Positions 16,976-26,471 of a DNA stretch of 64,000 nt are shown in pieces. The stretch is from Williamsia faeni (GTDB taxonomy: Bacteria; Actinomycetota; Actinomycetes; Mycobacteriales; Mycobacteriaceae), in NCBI GenBank assembly GCA_003202005.1, contig QJJF01000005.1, positions 211,028 to 275,027 on the forward strand, read 5' to 3'. The notes beneath the pieces are model-generated. The model was not told the DNA's origin, made no database searches, and worked only from the letters and a program-made list of their open reading frames with translations. Position 1 is the stretch's first letter, and each line of letters begins with the position of its first letter. The position numbers were made by a program, and so were the translations under genes.

Positions 16976-17038
16976 GGCACGCTGGGCGGCGATTTGGGCA
17001 CGGTCGGCGGTGGGTTCGGCACGGTCGGCGGGGGATCA
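16976..17038. repeat. Array of three 21-bp units in a convergent junction
   Basis: Units at 16976-16996, 16997-17017 and 17018-17038 follow the pattern GGCACGSTSGGCGGYGNNTTG; the last unit ends exactly with the TCA that is the stop codon of the minus-strand lipoprotein gene. The array fills most of the gap between the aminotransferase and lipoprotein genes. The same unit recurs at 44383-44691, 58953-59015 and 63827-63916. Confidence 0.85.
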
Positions 17039-17698
17039 GCTGGTGGGAACCACGGATCCTGATGGCGTGAGCGGGGTTCCGTCGGACCAGACCACCGGTG
17101 CGGACTTGTAGTCGAATTCGTCGGAACCGGTGTCGGCCCAGTAGATCACCCGGGTCAGGTCTGTACCGGGATCAGCCAGGGCCACCAGGCAGGTGGCGTA
17201 CGACTGACCTTTGGCCAGTGTTACCGGTGCCGGGGATGCTTGGCACTTCGCGAAGTTCTCGGGCGGTAGCACCGTCAGCGCCGCGGTGGTGCCGTCCGCG
17301 CTCCCGGAAAAGCCCATGGTGGACAGGACGTTGCGCTGTTTGTCGACGACCTGGGTGATGGTCAGGCGGATGTAGAACGGGCTACCGCCCTGGGTGAACG
17401 ATTCGGGGAGGTCGCCGTCGGCCGCCGGTTCGATACCGGTGACGGTGAAGCCGGCGAGCTGCTCGTCGGGCCGAAATGCATCAGACGGCAGGAATGCGGT
17501 CTCGGACCAGAGCAGGTCGGTGCCCGGTGCGGTCCGGTCGATCGGACCCGCCGGGAGCGTGACGACGGCCGAGATCGGCACGGTGACGCTCGGGCTCGCG
17601 GCAGTCACGGTACCGGCCGTATCCTGCGAACACCCGGCGACACCGACGAGCAGGGACCCGACGAAAACCACTGCGACCAGCGTGTTGCGAACAGTCAT
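17036..17698 (-). CDS. Putative lipoprotein of unknown function
   Basis: The 220-residue sequence starts with a type II signal peptide: basic MTVRN, a hydrophobic core, and lipobox VAGC with acylated Cys23. The mature part is rich in Thr, Ser and Ala at its start, followed by a beta-rich domain with a Cys pair (KCQASPAP... and YATCLVAL), which could form a disulfide. I recognise no family. It probably sits on the outer face of the cytoplasmic membrane. It lies 60 bases downstream of the MscS gene on the same strand, and its stop codon is the end of a 21-bp repeat array. Confidence 0.7.
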   Translation of the reverse strand: MTVRNTLVAVVFVGSLLVGVAGCSQDTAGTVTAASPSVTVPISAVVTLPAGPIDRTAPGTDLLWSETAFLPSDAFRPDEQLAGFTVTGIEPAADGDLPESFTQGGSPFYIRLTITQVVDKQRNVLSTMGFSGSADGTTAALTVLPPENFAKCQASPAPVTLAKGQSYATCLVALADPGTDLTRVIYWADTGSDEFDYKSAPVVWSDGTPLTPSGSVVPTS

Positions 17699-17758
17699 CT
17701 GGTGATCGTATGTGGCCGATCGCTGCAGGGCAGTAGAAGTGCGCCGAGTCCGCCGGGA

Positions 17759-18745
17759 TCATTCGCCGATCGTCTGCGCCCCGCCGCCGATCATCGTCGA
17801 GGGACCGAACTCTCGGCCGCTCGGGTAGGGCAGGCGAATGTTGTTGGCCTCGTACGCTGCCAGAATCTCCTTCCGGATCCGGCGCTGTAGCGACCACTGG
17901 GCGTTGGGCCGGGTCTTGAGCAGGATCCGGAGAGTGACCATGTCGGCCGAGACGTCCTGCACACCCAGCATTTCCGGGGATCCGAGGATGTCGCCGGCGA
18001 CGGAATCGTCGGCCGCCACCTGTTGTGCAGCCTCCAGGGCGACTTCCTGCGCCCGTTCGAGATCGACGTTGTGTGCGACCGGGATCTCGATGCGGGCCAC
18101 GGCATAATCCTGGCTCATGTTGCCGACGCGGGTGATCTCACCGTTGCGGACGTACCAGAGGGTTCCGTCGATGTCACGAATGGTGGTGACTCGCAGGCCA
18201 ACTGACTCGACCTCACCGATCGCCTCACCGAGGTCGACGACGTCACCGACGCCGTATTGGTCCTCGAGCAGCATGAACACGCCAGAGACGAAGTCTTTCA
18301 CCAGGTTCTGGGCACCGAAACCGATGGCCAGTCCGACCAGTCCGGCCGAGGCCACGAACGGCGCGATGTTCACCTCGAGAACGCTGAGGCACGTCAACGA
18401 GACCCAGACGAGGATCAGGATCGAGACCGACGACTTGAGCACCGAGCCGATGGTCTCGGCACGTTGCTGCCGGCGTTCGACAGCCTTCGGATCGCGCAGC
18501 GACTTGGGTGTCCGGTCGCGCAGATGCTTCAGCAGTGCCGGTTGTGCGCGCCTGCCGTCCGCACCCGGCGGCGGTCGCCGAGTGGCACGATCGATCACGC
18601 GGTGCAGAGTCCATCGGCCGATCAATCCGGCAGCGATATAGATCACAATCCGGAGCGGATTCTCGATGAGCCAAAGACTGTTGGTCTCAGTCCATTCGAA
18701 TGCGCTGGTGGAACTCGCCAGAGTGCTCAGAGTTTGGGCAGTCAT
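17759..18745 (-). CDS. Small-conductance mechanosensitive channel (MscS family)
   Basis: This 328-residue protein begins with a periplasmic/outer segment, TM helices near residues 30-45 and 90-145, then the pore-lining helix VASAGLVGLAIGFGAQNLVKDFVSGVFML (about 135-162), rich in Gly/Ala as in MscS TM3. The beta domain follows (VGDVVDLGEAIGEVESVGLRVTTIRDIDGTLWYVRNGEI). The C-terminal alpha-beta region ends near RPNAQWSLQRRIRKEILAAYEANNI. It should open on membrane tension to release solutes during hypo-osmotic shock. No regulatory context is visible beyond the lipoprotein downstream. Confidence 0.9.
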   Translation of the reverse strand: MTAQTLSTLASSTSAFEWTETNSLWLIENPLRIVIYIAAGLIGRWTLHRVIDRATRRPPPGADGRRAQPALLKHLRDRTPKSLRDPKAVERRQQRAETIGSVLKSSVSILILVWVSLTCLSVLEVNIAPFVASAGLVGLAIGFGAQNLVKDFVSGVFMLLEDQYGVGDVVDLGEAIGEVESVGLRVTTIRDIDGTLWYVRNGEITRVGNMSQDYAVARIEIPVAHNVDLERAQEVALEAAQQVAADDSVAGDILGSPEMLGVQDVSADMVTLRILLKTRPNAQWSLQRRIRKEILAAYEANNIRLPYPSGREFGPSTMIGGGAQTIGE

Positions 18746-18807
18746 GATCCCGACCGTACGTACTTTGTGTCATCTGTCCACCGCCGTGCCGAAAAGGCAG
18801 AGGTCGG

Positions 18808-20175
18808 CTACCAATACGTTGCTGACAGTTCCCAATGACCGAGAGCTTTGTTGATGAGTTCATGTAGGTCTTCACCAGTTGCAACCGCTGGATCGGGGAT
18901 CGCGAGGGTGATGGTCATCACCCCGGCCGACTCCGCGGCCCAGCCTGCGACACTGGTGCGCGTCGCGCTCGTATCCCGCGCGGAAAGCCGCGGATGCACG
19001 GAGCGGGCAGCGATCGCGTGCCCCCGATGACCGGCGAGAATCGACAGGAAGCCGTCGAGTTCGCCGAGGTTGGAGGCCAACCCGTCTCGCGAGCCGGGGT
19101 CCGGGACAAGGGCATTCGCGGCGCGGTGCCCGATGACCTGCAGGAGTTCTGCGGGCATGCCGGCCGGTGGTCCCAATCCGGAGCCGTCACCGGCGGCGGC
19201 AAAACCGGCGCGGGCACGCTTCCGCAGCAACGGCAGGTCGTGGCATTCGTCGATCGAGCCGATGGCGATCGCGGCGGCGGTCAGCGAGTTCGCCTCATCC
19301 CCGCCGCGGGCCACCGGCAGCGCGAGTTCGACGGGCCCGGAACCGCGAATCTGCAAGACGAGTTCACCGATCAGCGCCGTGAACAGGGTGTTCGCCGTGC
19401 CGCAGTGCTCGGCGGCAGCACGTTTCCAGGCGCCGGCATCGACGGAGAAGATCGCGGTCGGTTCCCGCCACCGGGGCGAGCCGGAGGATTTGACGGGCCC
19501 GGTCTCGGAACGCTGTGCCGCAGCGAACAGTTCGGCGCGATGCGCTCGATCGCGGCAACCCTTCCAGAGGCTGCGGGCGACACCACCGACAACGATCCGA
19601 AGTTGCGACGCGCCATCCCGAATGTCGTCGGCGAGCGAGGGCGGGCCGGCGGGGGATTCCTCGGAAGTCGTTGCCAACGAACTTGTTTCGCTCGCGGCCA
19701 CACCCGCGGCCGTCACCAGCGCGCGGGCGTCGGCAACCACATGTGAACAGACCAGGGAGACCACACTGCCGCCCGCTTCGAGCCGGGCCAGCGACAGTTC
19801 CCACACGGGACCGGCGTCGATGTCGAGGTGGCGCTCGCCGCGTGTGTCGGCCCAGGCAGTGATGGTTCCGGGTGCGAGCGGTTCTGGTTCGACGTGAATC
19901 GGCGCCACCGCGGCATCGGAGGCAAAGGCGTTGCGGGCCGGCCAGATCCGCCGACGGACCACCCGCCGGGTCAGCGGGCCGAGCGTCAACGCGCGATGAG
20001 CCGATTCGAGATCGGCGGCGGTGAGGGTGTCGTCGAACCGCCAGAGCCCCTGCATGGAGAGGGGAAGGCCCATGCCATGATGAGTCCTCCAGAAGATGTC
20101 ATCTGATACACCGAGTCGCTCGCTCCGCACACCGAGTCGCTCGGTGGTACCGATCGGCCTTCCCCTCTGCTTCAT
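18808..20175 (-). CDS. Condensation/acyltransferase-like protein (HxxxD motif)
   Basis: This 455-residue protein has the chloramphenicol-acetyltransferase-like layout of PapA, wax-synthase and condensation proteins. The active-site motif H-x3-D is in CSHVVADARAL, here lacking the usual second His and final Gly of HHxxxDG. ELALPVARGGDEAN and GLASNLGELDG match the latch and floor of such folds. Mycobacterial relatives transfer acyl groups to lipids, so an envelope or storage-lipid role is possible. The N-terminus carries a short repeat (TERLGVRSERLGV), and the true start could be later. It is downstream of pgi by only 14 bases, on the same strand. Confidence 0.55.
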   Translation of the reverse strand: MKQRGRPIGTTERLGVRSERLGVSDDIFWRTHHGMGLPLSMQGLWRFDDTLTAADLESAHRALTLGPLTRRVVRRRIWPARNAFASDAAVAPIHVEPEPLAPGTITAWADTRGERHLDIDAGPVWELSLARLEAGGSVVSLVCSHVVADARALVTAAGVAASETSSLATTSEESPAGPPSLADDIRDGASQLRIVVGGVARSLWKGCRDRAHRAELFAAAQRSETGPVKSSGSPRWREPTAIFSVDAGAWKRAAAEHCGTANTLFTALIGELVLQIRGSGPVELALPVARGGDEANSLTAAAIAIGSIDECHDLPLLRKRARAGFAAAGDGSGLGPPAGMPAELLQVIGHRAANALVPDPGSRDGLASNLGELDGFLSILAGHRGHAIAARSVHPRLSARDTSATRTSVAGWAAESAGVMTITLAIPDPAVATGEDLHELINKALGHWELSATYW

Positions 20176-20189
20176 ACCTTCGGTTCCGC

Positions 20190-21872
20190 CTATGCGTCGC
20201 GGCCGCGGTGAGTTCGATACCAGCGCAGCAGTGAATCGGTGGACGAATCATCCTGAGCCTGCGGTGAATCGGATTCGGTGATCACCTTCAACAGCTCAGA
20301 GGCCTGGGTCTTTCCGAGTTCGACACCCCACTGGTCGAAGGTGTTGATATTCCAGATGGCGCCCTCGACGAACACCTGATGCTCGTACAGGGCGATCAAC
20401 TGCCCGACCACCGACGGTGTCAGCTTGGGCGCCAGGATGGACGTCGTCGGACGGTTGCCCGGCATCACCTTGTGCGCGACCACATGTGGGTCGACACCCT
20501 CCGCGGAGACCTCGTCCGCGGTCTTGCCGAATGCCAGCACCTTGGTCTGCGCGAAGAAGTTGCTCATCAACAGGTCGTGCATGCTGCCGGTGCCATCTGC
20601 TGTGGGGAGATCATCGGTCGGCTCGGCGAATCCGATGAAGTCGGCGGGGACCATCCGGGTGCCCTGGTGCAGTAGCTGGTAGAAGGCGTGCTGGCCATTG
20701 GTTCCGGGCTCACCCCAGAAGATCTCACCGGTATCGGCCGTGACGTGATGGCCCTCGATGTCGACGGATTTACCGTTTGACTCCATCGTCAACTGCTGCA
20801 GGTAGGCGGGGAACCGCGACAGGTCGTTCGAATACGGCAAGACCGCCCGTGCGGCGGTGTCCCAGAAGTTCGAGTACCACAACCCGATCAGGGCGAGCAC
20901 CACCGGAGCGTTCTGATGCAGTGGGGCGGTGAGGAAGTGGTGATCAACAATGTTGAACCCGTGAAGGAACTCGCCGAAGGCTTCTTTGCCGATCGCAGCC
21001 ATCACGGACAGCCCGATGGCCGAGTCGACGGAGTACCGGCCACCCACCCAGTCCCAGAAGCCGAACATGTTGGCGGTGTCGATCCCGAACTCGGAGACCT
21101 TTTCTGCGTTGGTGCTCACCGCGACAAAGTGTTTGGCGACGGCGTCGGGTCCGGCGCCCAACTCGTCGAGCAGCCAGGCCCTCGCAGCCGAGGCGTTGGT
21201 GAGCGTCTCGAGAGTGGTGAACGTCTTCGACGCGATGATGAACAGCGTCGTCTCGGCGTCGAGCCCGTCGAGGGCGGCCACCAGGTCGGCAGGGTCGACG
21301 TTCGAGACGAACTCGCAGCGGATGTCGGTGTCGACGTAGTGACGGAGCGCCTTGTAGACCATCACCGGACCGAGGTCGGAGCCGCCGATGCCGATGTTCA
21401 CCACGGTCTTGATGGATTTGCCGGTGTGGCCCTTCCATTCACCCGACCGCAGCTTGTCGGCGAACTCGCCCATCGCGTCGAGGACCGCATGGACATCGGC
21501 CACGACGTCTTGACCGTCGACCTTCAGCGTCGCGTCGCGGGGGAGTCGCAGTGCGGTGTGCAGGACGGCACGGTCCTCGGAGGTGTTGATGTGCTCACCC
21601 CAGAACATCGCGTCGCGTTTTTCGGTGACACTGGTCTGGCGGGCGAGATCCAGAAGCAGATCGAGTGTTTCGCGCAGCACCCGATGCTTGGAGTAATCGA
21701 TGTGGAGGTCGCCGACGTCGATCGTGAGATCGGTCCCTCGGTTCGGGTCGACGGCGAAGACCTCCCGCAGATGCATCGCGTACACATGTGGCTGATGCGC
21801 AGACAGTTCTTGCCAGGCATGCGACCCGGTGAGATCGAACTTTCGGTGTGGCTCAGTCGGAACGCTTGTCAT
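20190..21872 (-). CDS. pgi: Glucose-6-phosphate isomerase
   Basis: Pgi interconverts glucose-6-phosphate and fructose-6-phosphate in glycolysis and gluconeogenesis. The 560 residues match the long bacterial class. Signatures include [32 protein letters not shown], the first PGI signature around [14 protein letters not shown], and the second, [16 protein letters not shown]...QWGVELGK. All catalytic regions are intact. The start is set at MTSVP (21872) since the upstream MKGLST lacks a ribosome site. The downstream tail [16 protein letters not shown] is usual in actinobacteria. In M. tuberculosis the pgi gene (Rv0946c) also lies near chorismate mutase; here about 6 kb of other genes come between. 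Confidence 0.97.
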   Translation of the reverse strand: MTSVPTEPHRKFDLTGSHAWQELSAHQPHVYAMHLREVFAVDPNRGTDLTIDVGDLHIDYSKHRVLRETLDLLLDLARQTSVTEKRDAMFWGEHINTSEDRAVLHTALRLPRDATLKVDGQDVVADVHAVLDAMGEFADKLRSGEWKGHTGKSIKTVVNIGIGGSDLGPVMVYKALRHYVDTDIRCEFVSNVDPADLVAALDGLDAETTLFIIASKTFTTLETLTNASAARAWLLDELGAGPDAVAKHFVAVSTNAEKVSEFGIDTANMFGFWDWVGGRYSVDSAIGLSVMAAIGKEAFGEFLHGFNIVDHHFLTAPLHQNAPVVLALIGLWYSNFWDTAARAVLPYSNDLSRFPAYLQQLTMESNGKSVDIEGHHVTADTGEIFWGEPGTNGQHAFYQLLHQGTRMVPADFIGFAEPTDDLPTADGTGSMHDLLMSNFFAQTKVLAFGKTADEVSAEGVDPHVVAHKVMPGNRPTTSILAPKLTPSVVGQLIALYEHQVFVEGAIWNINTFDQWGVELGKTQASELLKVITESDSPQAQDDSSTDSLLRWYRTHRGRDA

Positions 21873-21997
21873 CGTGGACAGCCCCTTCATCGGTGTTGCG
21901 AATACTCGTACTTCACTGCCGTACCTCGACCATCAGCCTAGTCAGACCGTTCTCCTCACTCACGCCGACTCGGCACACCGGGCTAGCATCGAGACCC

Positions 21998-22935
<938 letters not shown>

Positions 22936-22954
<19 letters not shown>

Positions 22955-23664
22955 TCAGACGTAGGCCAGGTGCCGACGGTGGTGGTCGCGTGGCGAGGAC
23001 CGTCGAGTCGCGCGCCCCGGACGTGATCACGGAGCCAGTCGGACGCGATGTCGGGATGCAGGTGGGCGAACACCGCCGCGGTGTAGGCCAGGTCGGCGGT
23101 GTCCGCGACGACGCTCACGCAATCGAAGGTCGTGGCTGTCGGCGGATCGATGATTGGGGACAGATCTGCCGAGGTCACCCGGGCCATCGCGCCACCGGGG
23201 GATGCGGTCACCGGTCCCGCTTGGACCGTCACGCCGCAGCCGAGGGTATCTGCGAGGAGTCGGCTGGTGCGGTCGGTGAGGAATGCGCGCGCGGTGGGCA
23301 TCAATTCGAGTCGGATGTCGGACGGAACGGTCACGGTTCCACGTCCGAGCTGCACGCGATGCCAGGGCGGGATGGGTGACTCGGCGTCGCCGCAGTGCAC
23401 TACTGATGAGGCGTCGTCGGTGAGATCGGCAAAGTAGAGGGCATCGATGATCAGCTGATCGAGCAGCGACGAGACCAGCACGGGCTGTCCGCCGGCCAGA
23501 TCAACGGCTTCGATCTCGGCGCAGTCGTGGTCCCGGTTGACGGTGGCATCGAGTCGGGACGCGACGGCACAGATGTGTTCGACCGCGAGGTCCAGCAGCG
23601 CTGGGTCGTCGACCGTCACGATGATGTCGGTCGCGAGTCCTTTGATGGTGGCGGTAGCCGTCAT
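22936..23664 (-). CDS. Degenerate ApbE-like (FAD:protein FMN transferase fold) protein
   Basis: The 242-residue protein follows ApbE along its length: an N-terminal helix with SRLDATVN in place of the F-S-R-x-x-x-x-S-x-L-x-x-L-N segment, VLVSSLLDQLIIDALYFADLTDDA, then TVTVPSDIRLELMPTARAFLTDR where active enzymes read ..LDLGGIAKGYAxDR, VTVQAGPVTAS for the N-x-GG strand, and CVSVVADTADLAYTAA near the C-terminus. The glycine-rich, lysine-containing and GG motifs are changed, so transfer of FMN is not expected. Start at MTATATIKG, preceded by GAGGTG. It overlaps the convergent FGE gene by 19 bases and lies downstream of the acidic repeat-protein gene. Confidence 0.6.
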
Positions 23665-23779
23665 GGGGGTACACCTCATTGTGTCCAGATCGTCTGCAGA
23701 TGACATTCATTGTCGTCTCCGAACCTGGCAGGTGCCTGTGAGGAGTCGATGAGCACCCTGACGAAATTCCGGCACAAGG

Positions 23780-23817
23780 CCAGATCGCCGGCCACTGCGA
23801 GGTGACCGGCGATCTGG
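23780..23817. terminator. Hairpin downstream of the DxDxDG protein gene
   Basis: Arms CCAGATCGCCGG (23780-23791) and CCGGCGATCTGG (23806-23817) are exact complements around a 14-base loop. It lies 27 bases past the stop of the 72-residue gene on the minus strand. No U tract follows, so factor-independent termination is only likely. Confidence 0.6.
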
Positions 23818-23843
23818 TCGGAAGGGACGTGGCGGCGCAGGGA

Positions 23844-24062
23844 TCAGGCGGCGACCACCACGTCGTAGTAGCCGTCGTAGTCGGTGTCGGAGGCGTACTC
23901 GTCGACGTAACCGTCGTAGTCGTAGTCGATCTCGGCCTCGTCGGCGATTCCGTCGCCGTTGGTGTCCCATTCATAGACGTCGATGTAGCCGTCGTCGTTG
24001 GTGTCGGTGACGATCGTGTCGACGATGCCGTCGTAGTCGGTGTCGAAGTACTGGGTTTCCAT
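23844..24062 (-). CDS. Small acidic protein of five 13-residue calcium-binding-type repeats
   Basis: The 72-residue protein is almost wholly five copies of D-x-[DN]-x-D-G-x-x-D-x4, starting at residues 7, 20, 33, 46 and 59, an exact period of 13. This loop is the ligand set of EF-hand/type 3 thrombospondin repeats, so Ca2+ binding is expected. There are no Cys, no signal peptide and no membrane segment; 25 or so residues are Asp/Glu and the net charge is strongly negative. Start at ATG 24060-24062, preceded by AAAAGAGA. I know no functional assignment; actinobacterial DUF6802-type proteins have similar strings. It sits between TetR and the ApbE-like gene on the same strand. Confidence 0.8.
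   Translation of the reverse strand: METQYFDTDYDGIVDTIVTDTNDDGYIDVYEWDTNGDGIADEAEIDYDYDGYVDEYASDTDYDGYYDVVVAA
23850..24044 (-). repeat. Five tandem 39-bp units inside the acidic protein gene
   Basis: Each unit encodes one D-x-[DN]-x-D-G-x-x-D-x4 repeat. Codon choice (GAC/TAC-rich) keeps them similar at DNA level, with the first, fourth and fifth the most alike (GACTACGACGGCTA core). Confidence 0.75.
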
Positions 24063-24181
24063 CGTGGTCTCTTTTCTCCGGGCCGATTGTTCGGTCGCAG
24101 CTCGTTTTGCTGCAGTCGGAGATAAGAGAGCCGGGCGAGCGGGTTTGTTCCCCGGCCTGTCGACATTGCTTGTGGTGCCTG

Positions 24182-24859
24182 TCAGTTCCGGTCGGGCAGG
24201 AGGGCGGCGCAGACGGTCACCCGGATCCAGTCCTCGAATTCGTCATAGGTGAATCCGGCTGTGCCGACCAGCTGCTGATGTGTCTGCGGGCTCGCGATCA
24301 CCCAGACCGTGTCGGCAGCCGCCTCGGGGGTCAGGCCGGGCCGGAGGTGCGCCGGGTCGATGGTGGCGAGGAGGTTGCGGATGCTCATTCGCCGGACCTC
24401 CATCAGCGACTGCCAGTCGCTCGCGGCCTCGGGGTCGATCGCGGCAGCCTGCGCATAGGTCCTGAATCCGACGGCGGCGCGCTGCGCGAGGAGCCGGAAC
24501 TGGTGGGTCGCATGCGCGATCAGGTCGCGGGGGTCGGCGGCGACCGGATCGAAGGTCCCCAAGATCGCCAGCGGCATGTCGTCGGGGTTGACCGATCCGG
24601 GATTGTTGCCGATCACCTGCGACTCCATCATCCCGCGCAGCAGACCGCGTTTGCTGCCCCACGACGAGTAGAGGCTCTGCACGGATACGTCCGCGCGTTC
24701 GGCGATCTTCGTGACAGTTGCAGCGGCGTAACCACTTTCGGCAAACACCTCGATCGCCGCAGCCAGCACCCGCCGGCGTGTCTCGGCCCGGGTGACGGCG
24801 CCCGCCTCCCGCTGCCGGTTGGTTCTCCGGCTTTTTGACCCTGTTTCGCTCTTGCTCAC
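24182..24859 (-). CDS. TetR/AcrR-family repressor of the adjacent MFS pump
   Basis: The helix-turn-helix is TVTKIAERADVSVQSLYSSWGSKRGLL near the N-terminus, followed by a ligand domain. An ATG at 24877 would add six residues, but the GTG at 24857-24859 is preferred: TATACT (minus strand, 24873-24868) lies 6 bases before the second base-pair step to this GTG, as in leaderless actinobacterial genes, so the ATG would lie upstream of the transcript. It is divergent from a DHA2 pump at 24958, and two 19-bp operators lie between. It probably represses both genes until an effector binds; the effector is unknown. Confidence 0.85.
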   Translation of the reverse strand: MSKSETGSKSRRTNRQREAGAVTRAETRRRVLAAAIEVFAESGYAAATVTKIAERADVSVQSLYSSWGSKRGLLRGMMESQVIGNNPGSVNPDDMPLAILGTFDPVAADPRDLIAHATHQFRLLAQRAAVGFRTYAQAAAIDPEAASDWQSLMEVRRMSIRNLLATIDPAHLRPGLTPEAAADTVWVIASPQTHQQLVGTAGFTYDEFEDWIRVTVCAALLPDRN

Positions 24860-24879
24860 ATACCCAGTATATGCCATGC

Positions 24880-24919
24880 TTTGGAAAGACGTTCTAAATC
24901 ATTGGAACACAACTCCAAA
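24880..24919. promoter_or_regulatory. Two tandem palindromic operators for the TetR protein
   Basis: TTTGGAAAGACGTTCTAAA (24880-24898) and ATTGGAACACAACTCCAAA (24901-24919) are both 6-7-6 palindromes of the form WTTGGA-N7-TCYAAA. Their centres are 21 bases apart, two turns of DNA, so two dimers would bind the same face. They overlap the -35 area of the repressor gene and precede the MFS start by 38 bases. Confidence 0.65.
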
Positions 24920-24957
24920 ACCTCTATCCGGCATTCATCCCTGGAAGACCCGAAGCC

Positions 24958-26460
24958 ATGACAACCACACACCTCTCCACGTCGAAGCCGATCAACACGC
25001 GCGCCATCATGATCGTGGTGTGCATCGCCCTGGCGGCCGTTGTCGCTGCCATGTCGTCGCTCAACGTCGCCCTCCCGGATATCGCCCGGGCGACCCACGC
25101 CAGTTCGACACAGCTGGCCTGGATCGTCGACGCGTATTCGCTGATCTTCGCGTCGTTCCTCCTGCTGGCCGGTGCGATCGGCGACCGCTACGGCAGGCGC
25201 AAGACCCTGATCGCCGGACTGGCGATCTTCGGCATCGGATCGGTGGTCGCGATGACCGCCACCTCGGCCGAAGAGCTGATCCTCCTGCGCGGAATCCTGG
25301 GGTTGGGTGCGGCGCTGGTCATGCCGGCGACGTTGTCGACGATCACCGGGACCTTCCCGGCCGACAAGCGAACCCAGGCCGTCGGTGTGTGGGCCGGTGT
25401 GGCCGGTGGCAGCGCGATCCTGGGTCTGTTGTCTTCCGGTGTGCTGCTCGAGTTCTTTTCGTGGCGTTCGGTTTTCGGTCTCAACGTGGCACTGGCAGCG
25501 TCTGCCCTCATCGCGGCGTGGCGCATCGTGCCCGAGTCCGCCGACCCTGATGCGCCCCGACTCGACATCGGTGGGGCGGTGTTGTCGATCGCCGGACTCG
25601 TGGTCCTGGTGTACTCGATCATCGAAGCTCCCGAGGCGGGCTGGACATCGTCGCGGACCTTGATCGGCATCGTCGGTGGCCTGGTGATCCTGGCCCTGTT
25701 CATCCTTTTCGAACTACGCAACAAAGCCCCGATGCTCGATCCACGGATCTTCGCTCACCGCGGCCTGAGCGCCGGCAGCCTGTCGATCTTCATGCAGTTC
25801 TTCGCATTCTTCGGATTCATCTTTGTGGTCTTGCAGTATCTGCAGCTGGTGCGCGGTGGCTCGGCGCTGATGTCGGCGATCCAGATGCTTCCGATGGCCG
25901 CGGTGATGATGCCGTCGGCGCGCCTGTCACCGACACTGGTCGAGAAGTTCGGCACCCGGCGGGTGTGTGTCACCGGGCTCGTGCTGGTCGCCGCGGGATT
26001 GCTCGTCCTGTCGCAACTCGATGTCGGGACATCGTACTGGTTGATGCTTGCCGGACTCGTCCCGCTGGGAATCGGGATGGGGACGGCCATGACCCCCGCG
26101 ACAAGTGCGATCACCGGCGCACTTCCGGCATCGCAGCAGGGCGTGGCCTCGGCGATGAACGACCTGTCCAGGGAAGTCGGTGGCGCGCTCGGCATCGCTG
26201 TGCTCGGCAGCCTGCTGACGCAGGGCTATCGCAACAACCTCGAGCTGCCCGGTCTACCTGCCGAGATGGTGGGCAGGGCCAGGGAATCGTTCGCCGGCGC
26301 GACCCACGCCGGCGGTCAGATCGCCGCCCATGCCGACACCGCCTTTGTCAGTGGCCTGCAGATGGCGCTGGTCGCGGGTTCGGTGGCGGTGCTCATCGCA
26401 GCTGTGGCAGTGGGACTGCTGTTGCCGCGCGGTGAGCGGATCGCCGTCGACGACCAGTGA
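24958..26460 (+). CDS. MFS efflux transporter (DHA2/EmrB-QacA type)
   Basis: A 500-residue protein with about 14 transmembrane helices. Motif A is GDRYGRRK (about residues 74-81), motif C appears as AGVAGGSAILGLLSSGVLLE in helix 5, and LDIGGAVLSIAGLVVLVYSIIEAP is the loop into helix 7 typical of DHA2 drug:H+ antiporters. It probably exports hydrophobic cationic compounds. The divergent TetR gene and twin operators indicate ligand-induced expression. The ends of this gene and the convergent sulfatase are only 11 bases apart, with no hairpin between. Confidence 0.93.
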   Translation: MTTTHLSTSKPINTRAIMIVVCIALAAVVAAMSSLNVALPDIARATHASSTQLAWIVDAYSLIFASFLLLAGAIGDRYGRRKTLIAGLAIFGIGSVVAMTATSAEELILLRGILGLGAALVMPATLSTITGTFPADKRTQAVGVWAGVAGGSAILGLLSSGVLLEFFSWRSVFGLNVALAASALIAAWRIVPESADPDAPRLDIGGAVLSIAGLVVLVYSIIEAPEAGWTSSRTLIGIVGGLVILALFILFELRNKAPMLDPRIFAHRGLSAGSLSIFMQFFAFFGFIFVVLQYLQLVRGGSALMSAIQMLPMAAVMMPSARLSPTLVEKFGTRRVCVTGLVLVAAGLLVLSQLDVGTSYWLMLAGLVPLGIGMGTAMTPATSAITGALPASQQGVASAMNDLSREVGGALGIAVLGSLLTQGYRNNLELPGLPAEMVGRARESFAGATHAGGQIAAHADTAFVSGLQMALVAGSVAVLIAAVAVGLLLPRGERIAVDDQ

Positions 26461-26471
26461 TCGTCTGAATC

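Noticed and set aside
23501..24166. Thr-rich long open frame over the acidic repeat gene
   Set aside because: It is a frame-shifted reading of the 39-bp repeats; the 72-residue reading has exact 13-residue periodicity.
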